DNA of 50,374 bases from Betaproteobacteria bacterium (GTDB lineage Bacteria; Pseudomonadota; Gammaproteobacteria; Burkholderiales; SG8-41): the NCBI GenBank assembly GCA_016202605.1, contig JACQOJ010000030.1, forward strand, positions 1-50,374, in the 5' to 3' direction. Each line of letters opens with the position of its first letter. Positions within the stretch are counted from its first letter, which is position 1. The notes under the pieces were generated by a model. It made no database searches. It saw nothing but the letters and a program-made list of their open reading frames with translations, and was not told the DNA's origin. This document shows, in pieces, positions 8,479 to 17,868 of this stretch. A program made the position numbers and the translations under genes.

Positions 8479-9879
8479 ATGTTCGATTTGAAAGGCAGAA
8501 GAGTCTTGGTGCTGGGACTGGGTGATACTGGACTGTCGATGGCGCGCTGGCTTGTGCGCCGTGGCGCGCATGTGCGCGTGGCCGACAGCCGCCCGGATCC
8601 CCCGCAAGCGAACGCACTCGCGCGCGAACTGCCGCAGGTATCGCTTGCTGCCGGCGCGTTCCAGGAACGGGAATTCGCCACGACCGACATGATCGCGATC
8701 AGCCCCGGGATCGACCGCAGAACGCCGGCGATCGCCGCGGCTGCCCGGCGCGGCGTTCCGGTCGTCGGCGACATCGAGCTGTTCGCGCGGGCGCTCGAGT
8801 CGCTCAAGGCCCGGGGCGCGACGACCGGCGGTCCGCGGGTGCTGGCGATCACCGGTTCCAACGGCAAGAGCACGGTGACCGCGATGGCCGGAGACATGTG
8901 CCGCATGGCCGGCACAGCGACCGTGGTGGCGGGGAACATCGGGCCGCCCGCACTCGACGCGCTTGCCCCTGTGGAGAGCGGCGGACCGCTTCCCGGAGTG
9001 TTCGTTCTGGAACTCTCGAGCTTTCAGCTGGAGAGCACCTCCACGCTGAAACCTGACGCGGCGGCCATGCTCAATCTGTGCGAGGACCACATGGACCGCT
9101 ACGCGAGCCTGGCGGATTACGCGGCGGCCAAGGCGCGTATCTTCGCGGGTGGCGGCGCGCAGGTGCTCAATCGCGACGACAGCTGGAGCATGGGCATGGC
9201 GCGGGCCGGGCATCGCGTCGTGACGTTCGGTCTTGACGCGCCTGAATCCGATACGGACTGGGGCATCAGGGCCGCCGGCGGAAAGCGGGCGCTCGCGCAG
9301 GGAGCACGTGAACTGCTGGCCGTGGACGACTTGCCGGTCGCCGGCCTGCACAACGCCGCGAACGCGCTCGCCGCGCTCGCGCTCGCTCGCGCCATCGATC
9401 TGCCGGAGGAGCCGCTCATCGCGGCACTGCGCGGGTTCCGGGGGCTGCCGCACCGTGTGCAGAAAGTGGCTGAAGTCGCCGGCGTTGTTTTTTACGACGA
9501 CTCCAAGGGCACCAATGTCGGCGCGACGGCCGCCGCACTGTCGGGCATGTCGCAGCCGGTGGTGTTGATCGCCGGCGGCGACGGCAAAGGTCAGGACTTC
9601 GCGCCGCTTGCCGCGCCCGTACGCGAGCACGCGCGCGCGACGATCCTGATCGGACGCGATGCTGAAACGATAGCGACCGCTCTTGCCGGCTGTGGAGTGC
9701 CGCTCATGCGTGCAGCCGGCATGCAGGAAGCGGTTGAAGCGGCGTGGCGGGCCGCCAGGCCGGGTGACGCGGTGCTGCTGTCGCCTGCTTGTGCGAGCTA
9801 CGACATGTTTCGCAATTACGTGCACCGTGCCGAGGCGTTCGTCACGGCCGTGAAAATTCTTGCGCGGGGCGAGGGGTGA
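8479..9879 (+). CDS. murD: UDP-MurNAc-L-alanine:D-glutamate ligase MurD
   Basis: Cytoplasmic ligase adding D-Glu to UDP-MurNAc-L-Ala, 466 aa (E. coli 438). The ATG at 8479 gives MFDLKGRRVLVLGLGDTG, the usual UDP-binding N-terminus; a GTG two codons earlier (8473) is possible. The P-loop AITGSNGKST is near residue 126 and the C-terminal motif YDDSKGTN is present. It is separated from mraY by an unusually long 233-bp gap that carries the mraY relic. The stop is part of GTGA, opening a 24-codon frame that ends just before ftsW. Confidence 0.95.
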   Translation: MFDLKGRRVLVLGLGDTGLSMARWLVRRGAHVRVADSRPDPPQANALARELPQVSLAAGAFQEREFATTDMIAISPGIDRRTPAIAAAARRGVPVVGDIELFARALESLKARGATTGGPRVLAITGSNGKSTVTAMAGDMCRMAGTATVVAGNIGPPALDALAPVESGGPLPGVFVLELSSFQLESTSTLKPDAAAMLNLCEDHMDRYASLADYAAAKARIFAGGGAQVLNRDDSWSMGMARAGHRVVTFGLDAPESDTDWGIRAAGGKRALAQGARELLAVDDLPVAGLHNAANALAALALARAIDLPEEPLIAALRGFRGLPHRVQKVAEVAGVVFYDDSKGTNVGATAAALSGMSQPVVLIAGGDGKGQDFAPLAAPVREHARATILIGRDAETIATALAGCGVPLMRAAGMQEAVEAAWRAARPGDAVLLSPACASYDMFRNYVHRAEAFVTAVKILARGEG

Positions 9880-9954
9880 GGAACGACCCGTTGCACCGTC
9901 TTGCGGCGCAGCGCGCGCCTCGCGCCGCCACGACCCGGGAGCGGTGCTGAACAG

Positions 9955-11115
9955 ATGTTTTATGCGGATGTAAAACAGCAGGCGCCCATGGCCGAATACG
10001 ACCACGCCGTGGCATGGATCACCGCGCTACTGCTCGGGCTGAGCCTGGTCATGGTCTATTCATCATCGATTGCGATCGCGGAAGGCAGCCGCGCGACGGG
10101 AAATCAGCCCGTGTACTACCTTCTGCGCCACGGCGTGTTCATCGCGGTCAGCCTCCTGCTGGGGCTGATCGTGTTTCAGATCCCGATGCGGATATGGCAG
10201 CCGGCGGCCCCGTATTTTTTCGTGGTCGGGCTGGTGCTTCTCGCGCTGGTACTGGTGCCGGGCATCGGTCGCGAAGTCAATGGCAGCCGGCGCTGGCTGT
10301 CGTTTTACGTGGTGAACTTCCAGCCCTCCGAACTGATGAAGCTGTTCGTGGTGATTTATGCCGCGGATTACACCGTGCGCAAGGCCGCCTTCATGCACAG
10401 TTTCCGCAAGGGGTTTTTGCCGATGCTGGTGGTGATGCTGTTGACGGGGGGACTGCTCCTGCGCGAGCCCGATTTCGGCGCGTTCGCCGTCATCGCCGTG
10501 ATCGCCATGGGCATACTGTTCCTGGGCGGCATGAACTGGCGGCTGTTCGCCGGGCTCATGGTGATGCTCGTGATCGGCTTTCTCGCGCTGATTCTCACCT
10601 CGCCCTACCGGCTTCAGCGCGTGATCGGATTCATGGATCCGTGGGCCGACCCTTACGGCAAGGGCTACCAGCTGTCGCACGCGCTGATCGCGTTTGGTCG
10701 TGGCGAGTGGTTCGGCGTCGGACTGGGCGCGAGCGTCGAGAAACTCTTCTACCTGCCGGAGGCCCACACCGATTTCCTGCTCGCGGTCATCGCCGAGGAG
10801 CACGGCTTTGTCGGCGTCATGGCGATCATTCTGCTTTTCGCGTGGCTCGTCGCGCGCGCGTTCGCGATCGGTCGCCGGGCGGCGGCGCTCGAACGCCATT
10901 TTCCGGCGCTCGTCGCGCAGGGCATCGGCCTGTGGATCGGCGTGCAGGCCATCATCAACATGGGCGTGAACATGGGAGTGCTGCCCACCAAGGGGCTGAC
11001 CCTTCCGCTGCTGTCATTCGGAGGCAGCGCCATTGCAGCCACCTGCTGTGCGATCGCCGTGTTGCTGAGGATCGACTGGGAGAACCGGCAGCTGATGCGG
11101 GGGTTCACGGTATGA
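9955..11115 (+). CDS. ftsW: Septal peptidoglycan glycosyltransferase FtsW
   Basis: SEDS-family polymerase that acts with FtsI at the septum, 386 aa with about ten membrane helices. The ATG at 9955 follows GGGAGCGG; a TTG at 9901 in the same frame would add 18 unusual residues, and an ATG at 9988 is also possible. SEDS landmarks include [14 protein letters not shown], the FQPSELMK motif, and [18 protein letters not shown] near the C-terminus. The stop overlaps an ATG that opens a 30-codon frame leading to murG. Confidence 0.95.
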   Translation: MFYADVKQQAPMAEYDHAVAWITALLLGLSLVMVYSSSIAIAEGSRATGNQPVYYLLRHGVFIAVSLLLGLIVFQIPMRIWQPAAPYFFVVGLVLLALVLVPGIGREVNGSRRWLSFYVVNFQPSELMKLFVVIYAADYTVRKAAFMHSFRKGFLPMLVVMLLTGGLLLREPDFGAFAVIAVIAMGILFLGGMNWRLFAGLMVMLVIGFLALILTSPYRLQRVIGFMDPWADPYGKGYQLSHALIAFGRGEWFGVGLGASVEKLFYLPEAHTDFLLAVIAEEHGFVGVMAIILLFAWLVARAFAIGRRAAALERHFPALVAQGIGLWIGVQAIINMGVNMGVLPTKGLTLPLLSFGGSAIAATCCAIAVLLRIDWENRQLMRGFTV

Positions 11116-11204
11116 AGAGGCGCGCATTCGTCCCGCGGCAACCGGGTGGAAGCGAGTGTTGTTTGCCGCAAAGGCCGCATCGCGGGGAGGGCAAGGCGAG
11201 ATGA
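11112..11204 (+). other. 30-codon frame bridging ftsW and murG
   Basis: An open frame starts with an ATG overlapping the ftsW stop (ATGA at 11112) and ends with a TGA overlapping the murG ATG (ATGA at 11201). The 30-residue product (starting [10 protein letters not shown]) resembles nothing I know. It may simply keep ribosomes moving from ftsW to murG across extra DNA. I report it as a possible coupling frame, not as a confident gene. Confidence 0.35.
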
Positions 11205-12310
11205 CGGCATCTCCCGGCGCATCGCGCGTTACGCCGCCCGCGTCGCGCACCATCATGATCATGGCCGGCGGGACGGGAGGGCATATTTTTCCCGCCTTGG
11301 CGGTCGCGGACCACCTGCGCGCGCGGGGCTGGAGCGTGATCTGGCTGGGCAGCCGCCGCGGCATGGAGGCGGAGCTCGTCCCCGCCAAGGGCTATCCCAT
11401 TGCCTGGATCCGCTTCTCCGGTGTTCGGGGCAAAGGCCTGCTGCGTCTCGCGTTGCTTCCCCTCGACCTGTTGGCGGCATTCTGGCAGAGCGCGCGGGCC
11501 ATCTTCGCGCATCGCCCGGATGTGGTGCTCGGGATGGGCGGATACGTGGCGTTTCCCGGCGGGATGATGGCTTCTTTCCTGAATCGGCCTTTGGTGATCC
11601 ATGAACAGAACTCCGTCGCGGGGCTCGCCAACCGGGTGCTCGCCAGGCTGGCCGACAAGGTGCTGGTGGCGTTTCCCGGCGCGTTCGGCGCGGGGGCATC
11701 CGCCGTGTGGAGCGGTAATCCGGTGCGGGATGACATCGCCGGACTCGATCCGCCCGAGGTCCGGTTTGCAGCCCGCGTGGGGCGACTGCAACTGCTCGTG
11801 ATCGGCGGTAGTCTCGGCGCCCGCGTGCTGAACGAGACGGTGCCGAGGGCGCTGGCGCTGCTGCCCGAGAGTGCCCGACCCGACGTTGTCCATCAATCCG
11901 GTGCGGCGCACGTCACGGAATTGACCGGGAACTATGCGCGCGCGGGCGTCAGGGCGGAGGTCCTGCCGTTCATCGATGACATCGCCAAGCGCTACGCCGC
12001 CGCCGATCTCGTCCTCTGTCGCGCAGGCGCGATGACTGTCGCCGAACTCGCCGCGGCAGGGATCGGGAGCGTGCTCGTGCCTTATCCGCACGCAGCGGAC
12101 GATCACCAGACTTTCAACGCCCGCTATCTGGTCGACCGCGGCGCCGCGGTGCTCATTTCTCAGGCGGAGTTTACGGCCGAACGGCTCGGCGGAGTGCTCG
12201 CGGAATTCACGCGCGAAACGCTGCTCCTGATGGCGCGAACCGCTCGTGCGGCGGCGAAACCCGAGGCGACCCGGATCGTGGCGCAGGCGTGCATGGAGCT
12301 CGCAGCATGA
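11201..12310 (+). CDS. murG: UDP-GlcNAc:lipid I N-acetylglucosaminyltransferase MurG
   Basis: Peripheral membrane GT-B glycosyltransferase that turns lipid I into lipid II, 369 aa. The ATG at 11201 follows GGGGAGGGCAAGG. It gives about 17 residues before the conserved [18 protein letters not shown] loop; the internal ATG at 11252 is an alternative. The donor-site region [23 protein letters not shown] and [10 protein letters not shown] are all present. The stop overlaps an ATG (ATGA, 12307) that reads in frame into murC. Confidence 0.95.
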   Translation: MTASPGASRVTPPASRTIMIMAGGTGGHIFPALAVADHLRARGWSVIWLGSRRGMEAELVPAKGYPIAWIRFSGVRGKGLLRLALLPLDLLAAFWQSARAIFAHRPDVVLGMGGYVAFPGGMMASFLNRPLVIHEQNSVAGLANRVLARLADKVLVAFPGAFGAGASAVWSGNPVRDDIAGLDPPEVRFAARVGRLQLLVIGGSLGARVLNETVPRALALLPESARPDVVHQSGAAHVTELTGNYARAGVRAEVLPFIDDIAKRYAAADLVLCRAGAMTVAELAAAGIGSVLVPYPHAADDHQTFNARYLVDRGAAVLISQAEFTAERLGGVLAEFTRETLLLMARTARAAAKPEATRIVAQACMELAA

Positions 12311-12376
12311 AGGAGGAAGGAAGGATGAAGGTCGAGGGCGTGTCAGTTCCGCCTTTCGCCTTCATCCATCCGACTT
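12307..12376 (+). repeat. Heptad-periodic inverted repeat at the murG/murC junction
   Basis: Ten consecutive 7-bp units. The left arm is purine-rich (ATGAAGG, AGGAAGG, AAGGATG and two more; 12307-12341). The right arm is pyrimidine-rich (CCGCCTT, TCGCCTT, CATCCAT, CCGACTT; 12349-12376). It begins exactly at the ATGA that overlaps the murG stop and ends a few bases before the conserved murC start. Confidence 0.8.
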
Positions 12377-12381
12377 GCGCT

Positions 12382-13788
12382 ATGCGTCATAAGGTCAAGC
12401 ACATTCATTTCGTCGGCATCGGCGGGGCCGGCATGAGCGGCATCGCGGAAGTGCTCGTCAACCTCGGATATGAGGTGAGTGGTTCCGATCTTGCGGAGAA
12501 CGTCGCGACACGACACCTGCTGGCGCTCGGTGCGCGTGTTTTCAAGGGCCACGCGGCGGAGTTCATCGCGGATGCCGACGCGGTTGTCATCTCCGGTGCG
12601 GTAAAAGGGGACAACCCCGAAGTTGCTGCCGCGCGCGCGCGCCACATACCGGTCGTGCCTCGCGCGCTGATGCTCGCCGAGTTGATGCGGCTCAAACAGG
12701 GCGTCGCCGTTGCCGGGACGCATGGCAAGACCACGACGACGAGCCTGATCGCGAGCGTTCTGGGCGAAGCGGGAATGGACCCCACCTTCGTCATCGGCGG
12801 CCGGCTCGAGGCGGCGGGTTCACACGCGAGGCTCGGCAGCGGAGATTTCATCGTCGTGGAAGCCGACGAATCCGATGCCTCGTTCCTGTATCTCGCGCCG
12901 GTGCTCGCGGTCGTAACCAGCATCGATGCCGATCACATGGAGACTTACGAGCATTCGCTCGACAAGCTCAGGCAGGCGTTCGTCGATTTCGTCCAGCGCC
13001 TGCCGTTCTACGGCATGGCGATGCTGTGCATCGATGATGCCAACGTGCGCGAGATCATGCCGCGCCTCACGAAGCCGATCACAACCTACGGTTTCGCCGA
13101 AGACGCGCAGATTCGCGCTGTCGACGTAAGGGCGGCCGGGCGACGCACGCGCTTCCGCGTCGCGCGCGCGCTCAACGGCAGGACCCCGCCCGAACTCACG
13201 ATCGACCTCAATCTGCCTGGCCAGCACAACGTGCAGAACGCGCTCGCGGCCATCGCCGTCGGCATGGAACTCGGCGTATCCGACGCGGCGATCGCCAAGG
13301 CGCTCGCCGAGTTCAGAGGCGTGGGCCGGCGCTTCGAGCAGCGTGGAGAAATCATCCTGCCGGGCGGCGGCCGCTGCACGCTGATCGACGATTACGGGCA
13401 CCACCCTGCGGAAATCGCGGCGACGCTGGCCGCCGCCCGCGGCGCCTATCCGGGCCGCCGGCTGGTGCTCGCCTTCCAGCCTCATCGTTACACGCGCACC
13501 CGCGATTGCTTCGAGGACTTCGCAAGAGTGCTCTCTACCGCAGACGTGCTGCTGCTCACCGAAGTCTATCCAGCCGGCGAGGCTGCGATCGTGGCCGCGG
13601 ACGGCCGGGCGCTTGCGCGGGCGGTACGCGTGCAGGGGAAGGTGGAGCCGATTTTTGTCGAAAACGTCGCCGAATTGCCGGCCGCGCTCCTAGGTGCGCT
13701 ATCCGACGGGGATGTGGTCTTGACGATGGGCGCCGGCTCGATCGGCGGCGTACCCGCGGCGCTGGCGAGGGCGAAGGATGAGGGATGA
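12382..13788 (+). CDS. murC: UDP-MurNAc:L-alanine ligase MurC
   Basis: First Mur ligase of the stem peptide, 468 aa from this ATG. The start is set by similarity: [20 protein letters not shown] is the usual beginning in betaproteobacteria, but no ribosome site precedes it. Two upstream in-frame ATGs exist, at 12307 (overlapping the murG stop) and 12325 (preceded by GGAGGAAGGAAGG). Either would add 25 or 19 residues encoded by the heptad repeat, so the true N-terminus is uncertain. The P-loop GTHGKTTTT is near 112; [10 protein letters not shown] and [10 protein letters not shown] are present. The end of the gene runs into another heptad tract. Confidence 0.95.
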   Translation: MRHKVKHIHFVGIGGAGMSGIAEVLVNLGYEVSGSDLAENVATRHLLALGARVFKGHAAEFIADADAVVISGAVKGDNPEVAAARARHIPVVPRALMLAELMRLKQGVAVAGTHGKTTTTSLIASVLGEAGMDPTFVIGGRLEAAGSHARLGSGDFIVVEADESDASFLYLAPVLAVVTSIDADHMETYEHSLDKLRQAFVDFVQRLPFYGMAMLCIDDANVREIMPRLTKPITTYGFAEDAQIRAVDVRAAGRRTRFRVARALNGRTPPELTIDLNLPGQHNVQNALAAIAVGMELGVSDAAIAKALAEFRGVGRRFEQRGEIILPGGGRCTLIDDYGHHPAEIAATLAAARGAYPGRRLVLAFQPHRYTRTRDCFEDFARVLSTADVLLLTEVYPAGEAAIVAADGRALARAVRVQGKVEPIFVENVAELPAALLGALSDGDVVLTMGAGSIGGVPAALARAKDEG

Positions 13789-13866
13789 GGACGGACGAGC
13801 TCACGCGGGGTCCGCGCGGAATCCACGCACGGGACGTACATCCTTCCGCGTTCATTCCTCCGGCAT
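13774..13866 (+). repeat. Heptad-periodic inverted repeat at the murC/murB junction
   Basis: The left arm has AAGGATG, AGGGATG, AGGACGG (13774-13794). The right arm has CATCCTT, CCGCGTT, CATTCCT, CCGGCAT (13839-13866), and between them lie about 45 bp. The left arm supplies the last MurC codons, its stop and an overlapping ATG (13785). The frame from that ATG stays open through the whole repeat into murB. Confidence 0.75.
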
Positions 13867-13898
13867 TGCCTGCGACCGCTGCGGGGGCGGATGAGACC

Positions 13899-14810
13899 AT
13901 GACGGACAGGCCCGGATTGCGCGGAGAGCTGCGGGAAAACGAGCCGATGGCGCGCCACGTCAGCTGGCGTGCCGGTGGGGCGGCCGAGCGCGCGTATGTG
14001 CCGGCGGACCTCACTGACCTGCAGGCGTTCCTGGGTGCGCTCGTGGCGGGCGAACCGGTTTGGTTTGTCGGTCTCGGAAGCAATCTGCTGGTGCGTGACG
14101 GCGGCCTGCGCGGAACGGTTATCTTCACCCATCGGGCGCTGCGGCAGATCCGCCTCGATGGGGATGGACGGGAAATCTACGCCGATGCCGGTGTGGCGAG
14201 TCCGAAAGTCGCGCGCTTCGCTGCCCTGCACGATCTGGTCGGCGCCGAATTCCTTGCCGGAATCCCGGGCACCGTAGGCGGCGCGCTGGCGATGAACGCC
14301 GGCTGCTACGGCGGCGAGACCTGGAATATCGTCGCCCGGGTACGAACCGTCGATCGCGCGGGGACGGTACGCGAGCGCACACCGGCGGAATATGACATCA
14401 GCTACCGCACGGTCGCGAGAAAGGGTGCGGAAAGCCACGCTCTTGAAGAGTGGTTCATTGGCGCGGGTTTCCGGCTGCAGCGCGGCAGTGGCGCGGAATC
14501 ACGCGCGCGAATCAAGGCGCTGCTCGAGCGCCGCATCGCGGATCAGCCGCTCAACGAGCCCAGTGCGGGATCGGTGTTCCGCAATCCCGGAGGCGAATAC
14601 GCCGCGCGACTGATCGAAGCATGCGGCCTGAAAGGGCACGCGATCGGAGGCGCCGCGATCTCGTCGAAGCATGCGAACTTCATCGTCAACACGGGAACGG
14701 CCAGCGCAGCCGACATCGAGGCGCTGATCGAGCTCGCGGAGCGCGCGGTGATGGAGCGATTCGGCATCAGGCTCGAGCGCGAAGCGAAGATCATCGGAGA
14801 CGCCATATGA
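13899..14810 (+). CDS. murB: UDP-N-acetylenolpyruvoylglucosamine reductase MurB
   Basis: FAD/NADPH enzyme that makes UDP-MurNAc, 303 aa. The ATG at 13899 gives a normal start ([17 protein letters not shown]). An in-frame ATG at 13785, overlapping the murC stop, would add 38 residues encoded by a heptad repeat. FAD-site motifs [13 protein letters not shown] and [20 protein letters not shown] are present, and the proton donor is Ser225 in SAGSVFRNP. It lacks the long C-terminal extension of E. coli MurB. The stop overlaps the ATG of a ddl-like relic. Confidence 0.95.
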   Translation: MTDRPGLRGELRENEPMARHVSWRAGGAAERAYVPADLTDLQAFLGALVAGEPVWFVGLGSNLLVRDGGLRGTVIFTHRALRQIRLDGDGREIYADAGVASPKVARFAALHDLVGAEFLAGIPGTVGGALAMNAGCYGGETWNIVARVRTVDRAGTVRERTPAEYDISYRTVARKGAESHALEEWFIGAGFRLQRGSGAESRARIKALLERRIADQPLNEPSAGSVFRNPGGEYAARLIEACGLKGHAIGGAAISSKHANFIVNTGTASAADIEALIELAERAVMERFGIRLEREAKIIGDAI

Positions 14811-14911
14811 ACCGCTGCGGCGAGGTGGCGGTGCTGATGGGCGGGCGCGGCGGGCGCGGTGCCGCGCAGGGCCGCTCAAGGAACATCGTTGTTGCGAGGG
14901 ACACTGCATGA
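14807..14911 (+). pseudogene. Relic of a ddl 5' end, now a 34-codon bridging frame
   Basis: The first 42 bases (14807-14848) repeat the start of ddl (14908-14949) with five mismatches; both read [14 protein letters not shown]. After that the copy diverges and stays open for 34 codons. Its ATG overlaps the murB stop (ATGA), and its TGA overlaps the real ddl ATG (ATGA at 14908), so it could still couple murB translation to ddl. It is the counterpart of the mraY relic at 8343. Confidence 0.75.
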
Positions 14912-15819
14912 ACCGCTTCGGCAAGGTGGCGGTGCTGATGGGCGGCCGTTCAGCCGAGCGAGAAATCTCGCTCAAGAGCGGGCGCATGGTTCTGGAGGCG
15001 CTCAGAAAGAAAGGCGTCGACGCCCACGCGTTCGATCCGCGCGAGCAGGGGCTTGAGCAGCTGATTGCCCAGAAGTTCGAGCGCGCATTCATCGCGCTCC
15101 ACGGACGCTTCGGGGAAGACGGCACGGTACAGGGCGCGCTGGAGTACCTCGGCATTCCTTACACCGGCAGCGGCGTCATGGCGAGCAGTTTGGCGATGGA
15201 CAAGTGGCGCACGAAACTCCTGTGGCAGGCCGCGGGGATACCCACGCCGCAGTACGCGCTGCTGTCGAAGGACAGCGATTTCGCGGACATCGCCGCCCGG
15301 CTCGGGCTCCCGATGATGGTGAAGCCGGCTCGCGAGGGATCGAGCATCGGCATGAGCAAGGTCGCTTCGGTCGAAAAGATTGCGGCCGCGTTCGATCTCG
15401 CCGCGGAATATGACACCGTGGTCATGGCCGAGCGCTTCATCGACGGCATTGAGCTCACGGCCGGAATCCTGGGCGAGGAACCGCTGCCACTTATCCGGCT
15501 CGAAACACCACGCGTCTTCTACGACTACCAGGCCAAGTACTTCGCCGATGACACGCAATACCTCTGTCCCTGCGGGCTGTCGCAGGCGCAGGAGAAAAAA
15601 GTGCAGGAACAGGCGCTGGCGGCATTCCGGCTGCTCGGCTGCAGCGGCTGGGGGCGCGTGGATCTGATGCTTGACCGGGAAGGCAGCGCCTACCTGCTGG
15701 AAGTGAACACCATACCCGGGATGACGGACCACAGCCTGGTTCCGATGGCCGCGCGTGCGCGCGGCATGACATTCGAGGATCTCGTGTTGCGAATCCTGGA
15801 ACTGGCTCATGTGGGATAG
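14908..15819 (+). CDS. ddlB: D-alanine:D-alanine ligase
   Basis: ATP-grasp ligase that makes the D-Ala-D-Ala used by MurF, 303 aa (E. coli DdlB 306). The start motif [28 protein letters not shown], the active-site region [13 protein letters not shown] and the metal-binding end [14 protein letters not shown] are intact. The ATG overlaps the stop of the bridging relic. The 3' end overlaps ftsQ by 11 bases. Confidence 0.96.
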   Translation: MNRFGKVAVLMGGRSAEREISLKSGRMVLEALRKKGVDAHAFDPREQGLEQLIAQKFERAFIALHGRFGEDGTVQGALEYLGIPYTGSGVMASSLAMDKWRTKLLWQAAGIPTPQYALLSKDSDFADIAARLGLPMMVKPAREGSSIGMSKVASVEKIAAAFDLAAEYDTVVMAERFIDGIELTAGILGEEPLPLIRLETPRVFYDYQAKYFADDTQYLCPCGLSQAQEKKVQEQALAAFRLLGCSGWGRVDLMLDREGSAYLLEVNTIPGMTDHSLVPMAARARGMTFEDLVLRILELAHVG

Positions 15820-16564
15820 GCCCGACATCTTGAATCGGGTCACCGATCTCCTCCTCGCGCTGGCGCTGGGGCTGGTGGTTTACGGCGCAATGCACGTCGT
15901 CGTCCGACAGCCGGTCTTCTCCCTGCGCGAAGTGCGCGTGACCGGCATGCTCGCCCACGTGAACGGCGAGGAACTCGCCGCGGTGATCAGCCGTGAACTG
16001 AAGGGAAACTTCTTTACGGTCGACCTTGCGGCGATCCGCGCCGCGCTCGAAAGGATCGGCTGGGTCAAGACGGCGCGATTGCGGCGTCAATGGCCGGACC
16101 GGCTGGACATCCTCCTGGAAGAGCAAGTGCCCATCGCGCGTTGGGGCGGCAGCGCGCTCGTCAATCAGCAGGGCGAGATATTCGAGGCGCCTTTCGCCGG
16201 GGAACTGCCCATGTTCGTGGGGCCGCGCGAGTCCGCCAAGGAGATCGCAATCCAGTACGAGTATTTCCGGCGCATCCTCGCGACGATCGGCGCGATGCCC
16301 GAACAGGTACAGGTTTCGCCGCGGCGCGCCTGGCAGATCAGGCTTGCGGGCGGCCCGACGATCGAACTCGGACGCGAGCAGATCGAGGCGCGGCTGTCGC
16401 GGTTTGTCGCTTCCTATCCGCGCACGCTGGGCCGGCTTGGGCGGCGGATCGACTACGTGGATCTGCGTTATGCGAACGGATTTGCGGTACGCGTCCCGGA
16501 ACTGCAGTCTCAGAGGACGGAGCCAAGAAAACGCAGGACGGTGCAGGGGCAGGGACGGACATGA
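15809..16564 (+). CDS. ftsQ: Cell division protein FtsQ
   Basis: Bitopic divisome protein that recruits FtsB/FtsL, 251 aa. It has a short cytoplasmic part, a membrane helix (about 8-30, [20 protein letters not shown]) and a POTRA domain ([20 protein letters not shown] to [11 protein letters not shown]). The last about 18 residues are Arg/Gln/Thr-rich and encoded by a purine-rich stretch with a loose 7-bp rhythm, so the tail may be a late addition. The stop overlaps the ftsA ATG. Confidence 0.94.
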   Translation: MWDRPDILNRVTDLLLALALGLVVYGAMHVVVRQPVFSLREVRVTGMLAHVNGEELAAVISRELKGNFFTVDLAAIRAALERIGWVKTARLRRQWPDRLDILLEEQVPIARWGGSALVNQQGEIFEAPFAGELPMFVGPRESAKEIAIQYEYFRRILATIGAMPEQVQVSPRRAWQIRLAGGPTIELGREQIEARLSRFVASYPRTLGRLGRRIDYVDLRYANGFAVRVPELQSQRTEPRKRRTVQGQGRT

Positions 16565-17799
16565 GCAAACCCAAGGAGAACAAGCAGGTCATTGTCGGGC
16601 TCGACATCGGCACTTCGAAAATCGCCGCGATCGTGTCCGAGATCAAGCCGGAAGGCGGGTTCGAAATCATCGGCATGGGGAGTCACCCGTCGCGCGGCCT
16701 GAGGAAGGGCGTGGTGGTCAATATCGAAACCACCGTCAACGCCATCCAGCGCGCGCTCGAGGAGGCGGAACTCATGGCCGACTGCAAGATACGCGAGGTC
16801 TACACCGGGATCGCCGGCAGTCACATCAAGAGCTTCAACTCGCAGGGCATGGTCGCGATCAAGGACCGGGAAGTCGCGCAGATGGACATCGATCGAGTCA
16901 TCGAGACGGCCAAGGCGGTGCAGATCCCGAACGATCAGCAGATCCTGCATATCCTCAATCAGGAATTCATCATCGACGGTCAGGAAGACGTGCGGGAGCC
17001 TCTCGGCATGTCGGGGGTGCGGCTGGAAGTCAAGGTACACATCGTGACCGGCGCGGTCTCCGCTGCGCAGAACATCATAAAGTGCGTGCGCCGCTGCGGA
17101 CTGGAAGTGCGCGACCTGATTCTTCAGCCGCTCGCCTCGGCCTTGGCGGTGATCACGGAGGACGAAAAGGACCTCGGAGTGTGTCTGGTCGATATCGGCG
17201 GCGGCACGACCGACGTTGCCGTCTTCACTCACGGGGCGATCCGCCATACGGCCGTCATTCCCATCGCCGGCGACCAGATCACCAACGACATCGCCATGGC
17301 GCTGCGGACCCCGACCAAGGACGCCGAGGACATCAAGCAGCGCTTCGGATGCGCGTTGTCACAGCTCGCGGATCCGCAGGAAATGGTGGAAGTTCCGGGC
17401 GTGGGAGATCGCAGCGCGCGCCAGCTTTCGCGCAAGACCCTCGCCGAGGTCATCGAGCCGCGGGTCGAGGAGCTGTATTCGCTGGTGCAGGCGGAGTTGA
17501 GACGCAGCGGCTACGAGGAACTGCTGTCTTCGGGGATCGTCGTCACCGGGGGCTCCAGCGTCATGCGGGGCATGGTGGAGCTCGGAGAAGAAATTTTTCA
17601 CATGCCGGTGCGCGTCGGGCAACCGAATTACAGCGGCGGGCTCGCGGAGGTCGTGCGCCACGCGCGCTATTCGACGGGGGTGGGACTGCTGCTCGCAGGA
17701 GTGCAGCAGCACCGCAGCCGCGAGATCGCCCGTCTCCAGACCGGCGCGTTCCAGCAGGTATTCGAAAGGATGAAGAGTTGGTTTACGGGAAATTTCTGA
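16561..17799 (+). CDS. ftsA: Cell division protein FtsA
   Basis: Actin-like ATPase that tethers FtsZ to the membrane, 412 aa (E. coli 420). The ATG at 16561 overlaps the ftsQ stop (ATGA) and gives [20 protein letters not shown], with the phosphate-1 motif. Phosphate-2 (VDIGGGTTDVAVF) and the adenosine motif (VVTGGSSVMRGM) follow. The C-terminal membrane-targeting helix (VFERMKSWFTGNF) is present. Confidence 0.96.
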   Translation: MSKPKENKQVIVGLDIGTSKIAAIVSEIKPEGGFEIIGMGSHPSRGLRKGVVVNIETTVNAIQRALEEAELMADCKIREVYTGIAGSHIKSFNSQGMVAIKDREVAQMDIDRVIETAKAVQIPNDQQILHILNQEFIIDGQEDVREPLGMSGVRLEVKVHIVTGAVSAAQNIIKCVRRCGLEVRDLILQPLASALAVITEDEKDLGVCLVDIGGGTTDVAVFTHGAIRHTAVIPIAGDQITNDIAMALRTPTKDAEDIKQRFGCALSQLADPQEMVEVPGVGDRSARQLSRKTLAEVIEPRVEELYSLVQAELRRSGYEELLSSGIVVTGGSSVMRGMVELGEEIFHMPVRVGQPNYSGGLAEVVRHARYSTGVGLLLAGVQQHRSREIARLQTGAFQQVFERMKSWFTGNF

Positions 17800-17868
17800 C
17801 GGCGGCGTTCACGGCCGGGGCTTTTTTCGCGGTTGGTTTGATTTCTTGACTGTTAAAAGGAGGGCTAA

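Noticed and set aside
8359-10005. Long minus-strand open frame opposite murD (548 codons)
   Set aside because: Composition of a shadow frame; murD on the other strand has intact motifs.
8343-14848. Transposon-borne origin of the mraY and ddl relics
   Set aside because: No transposase, terminal inverted repeats or target-site duplications are seen at either end.
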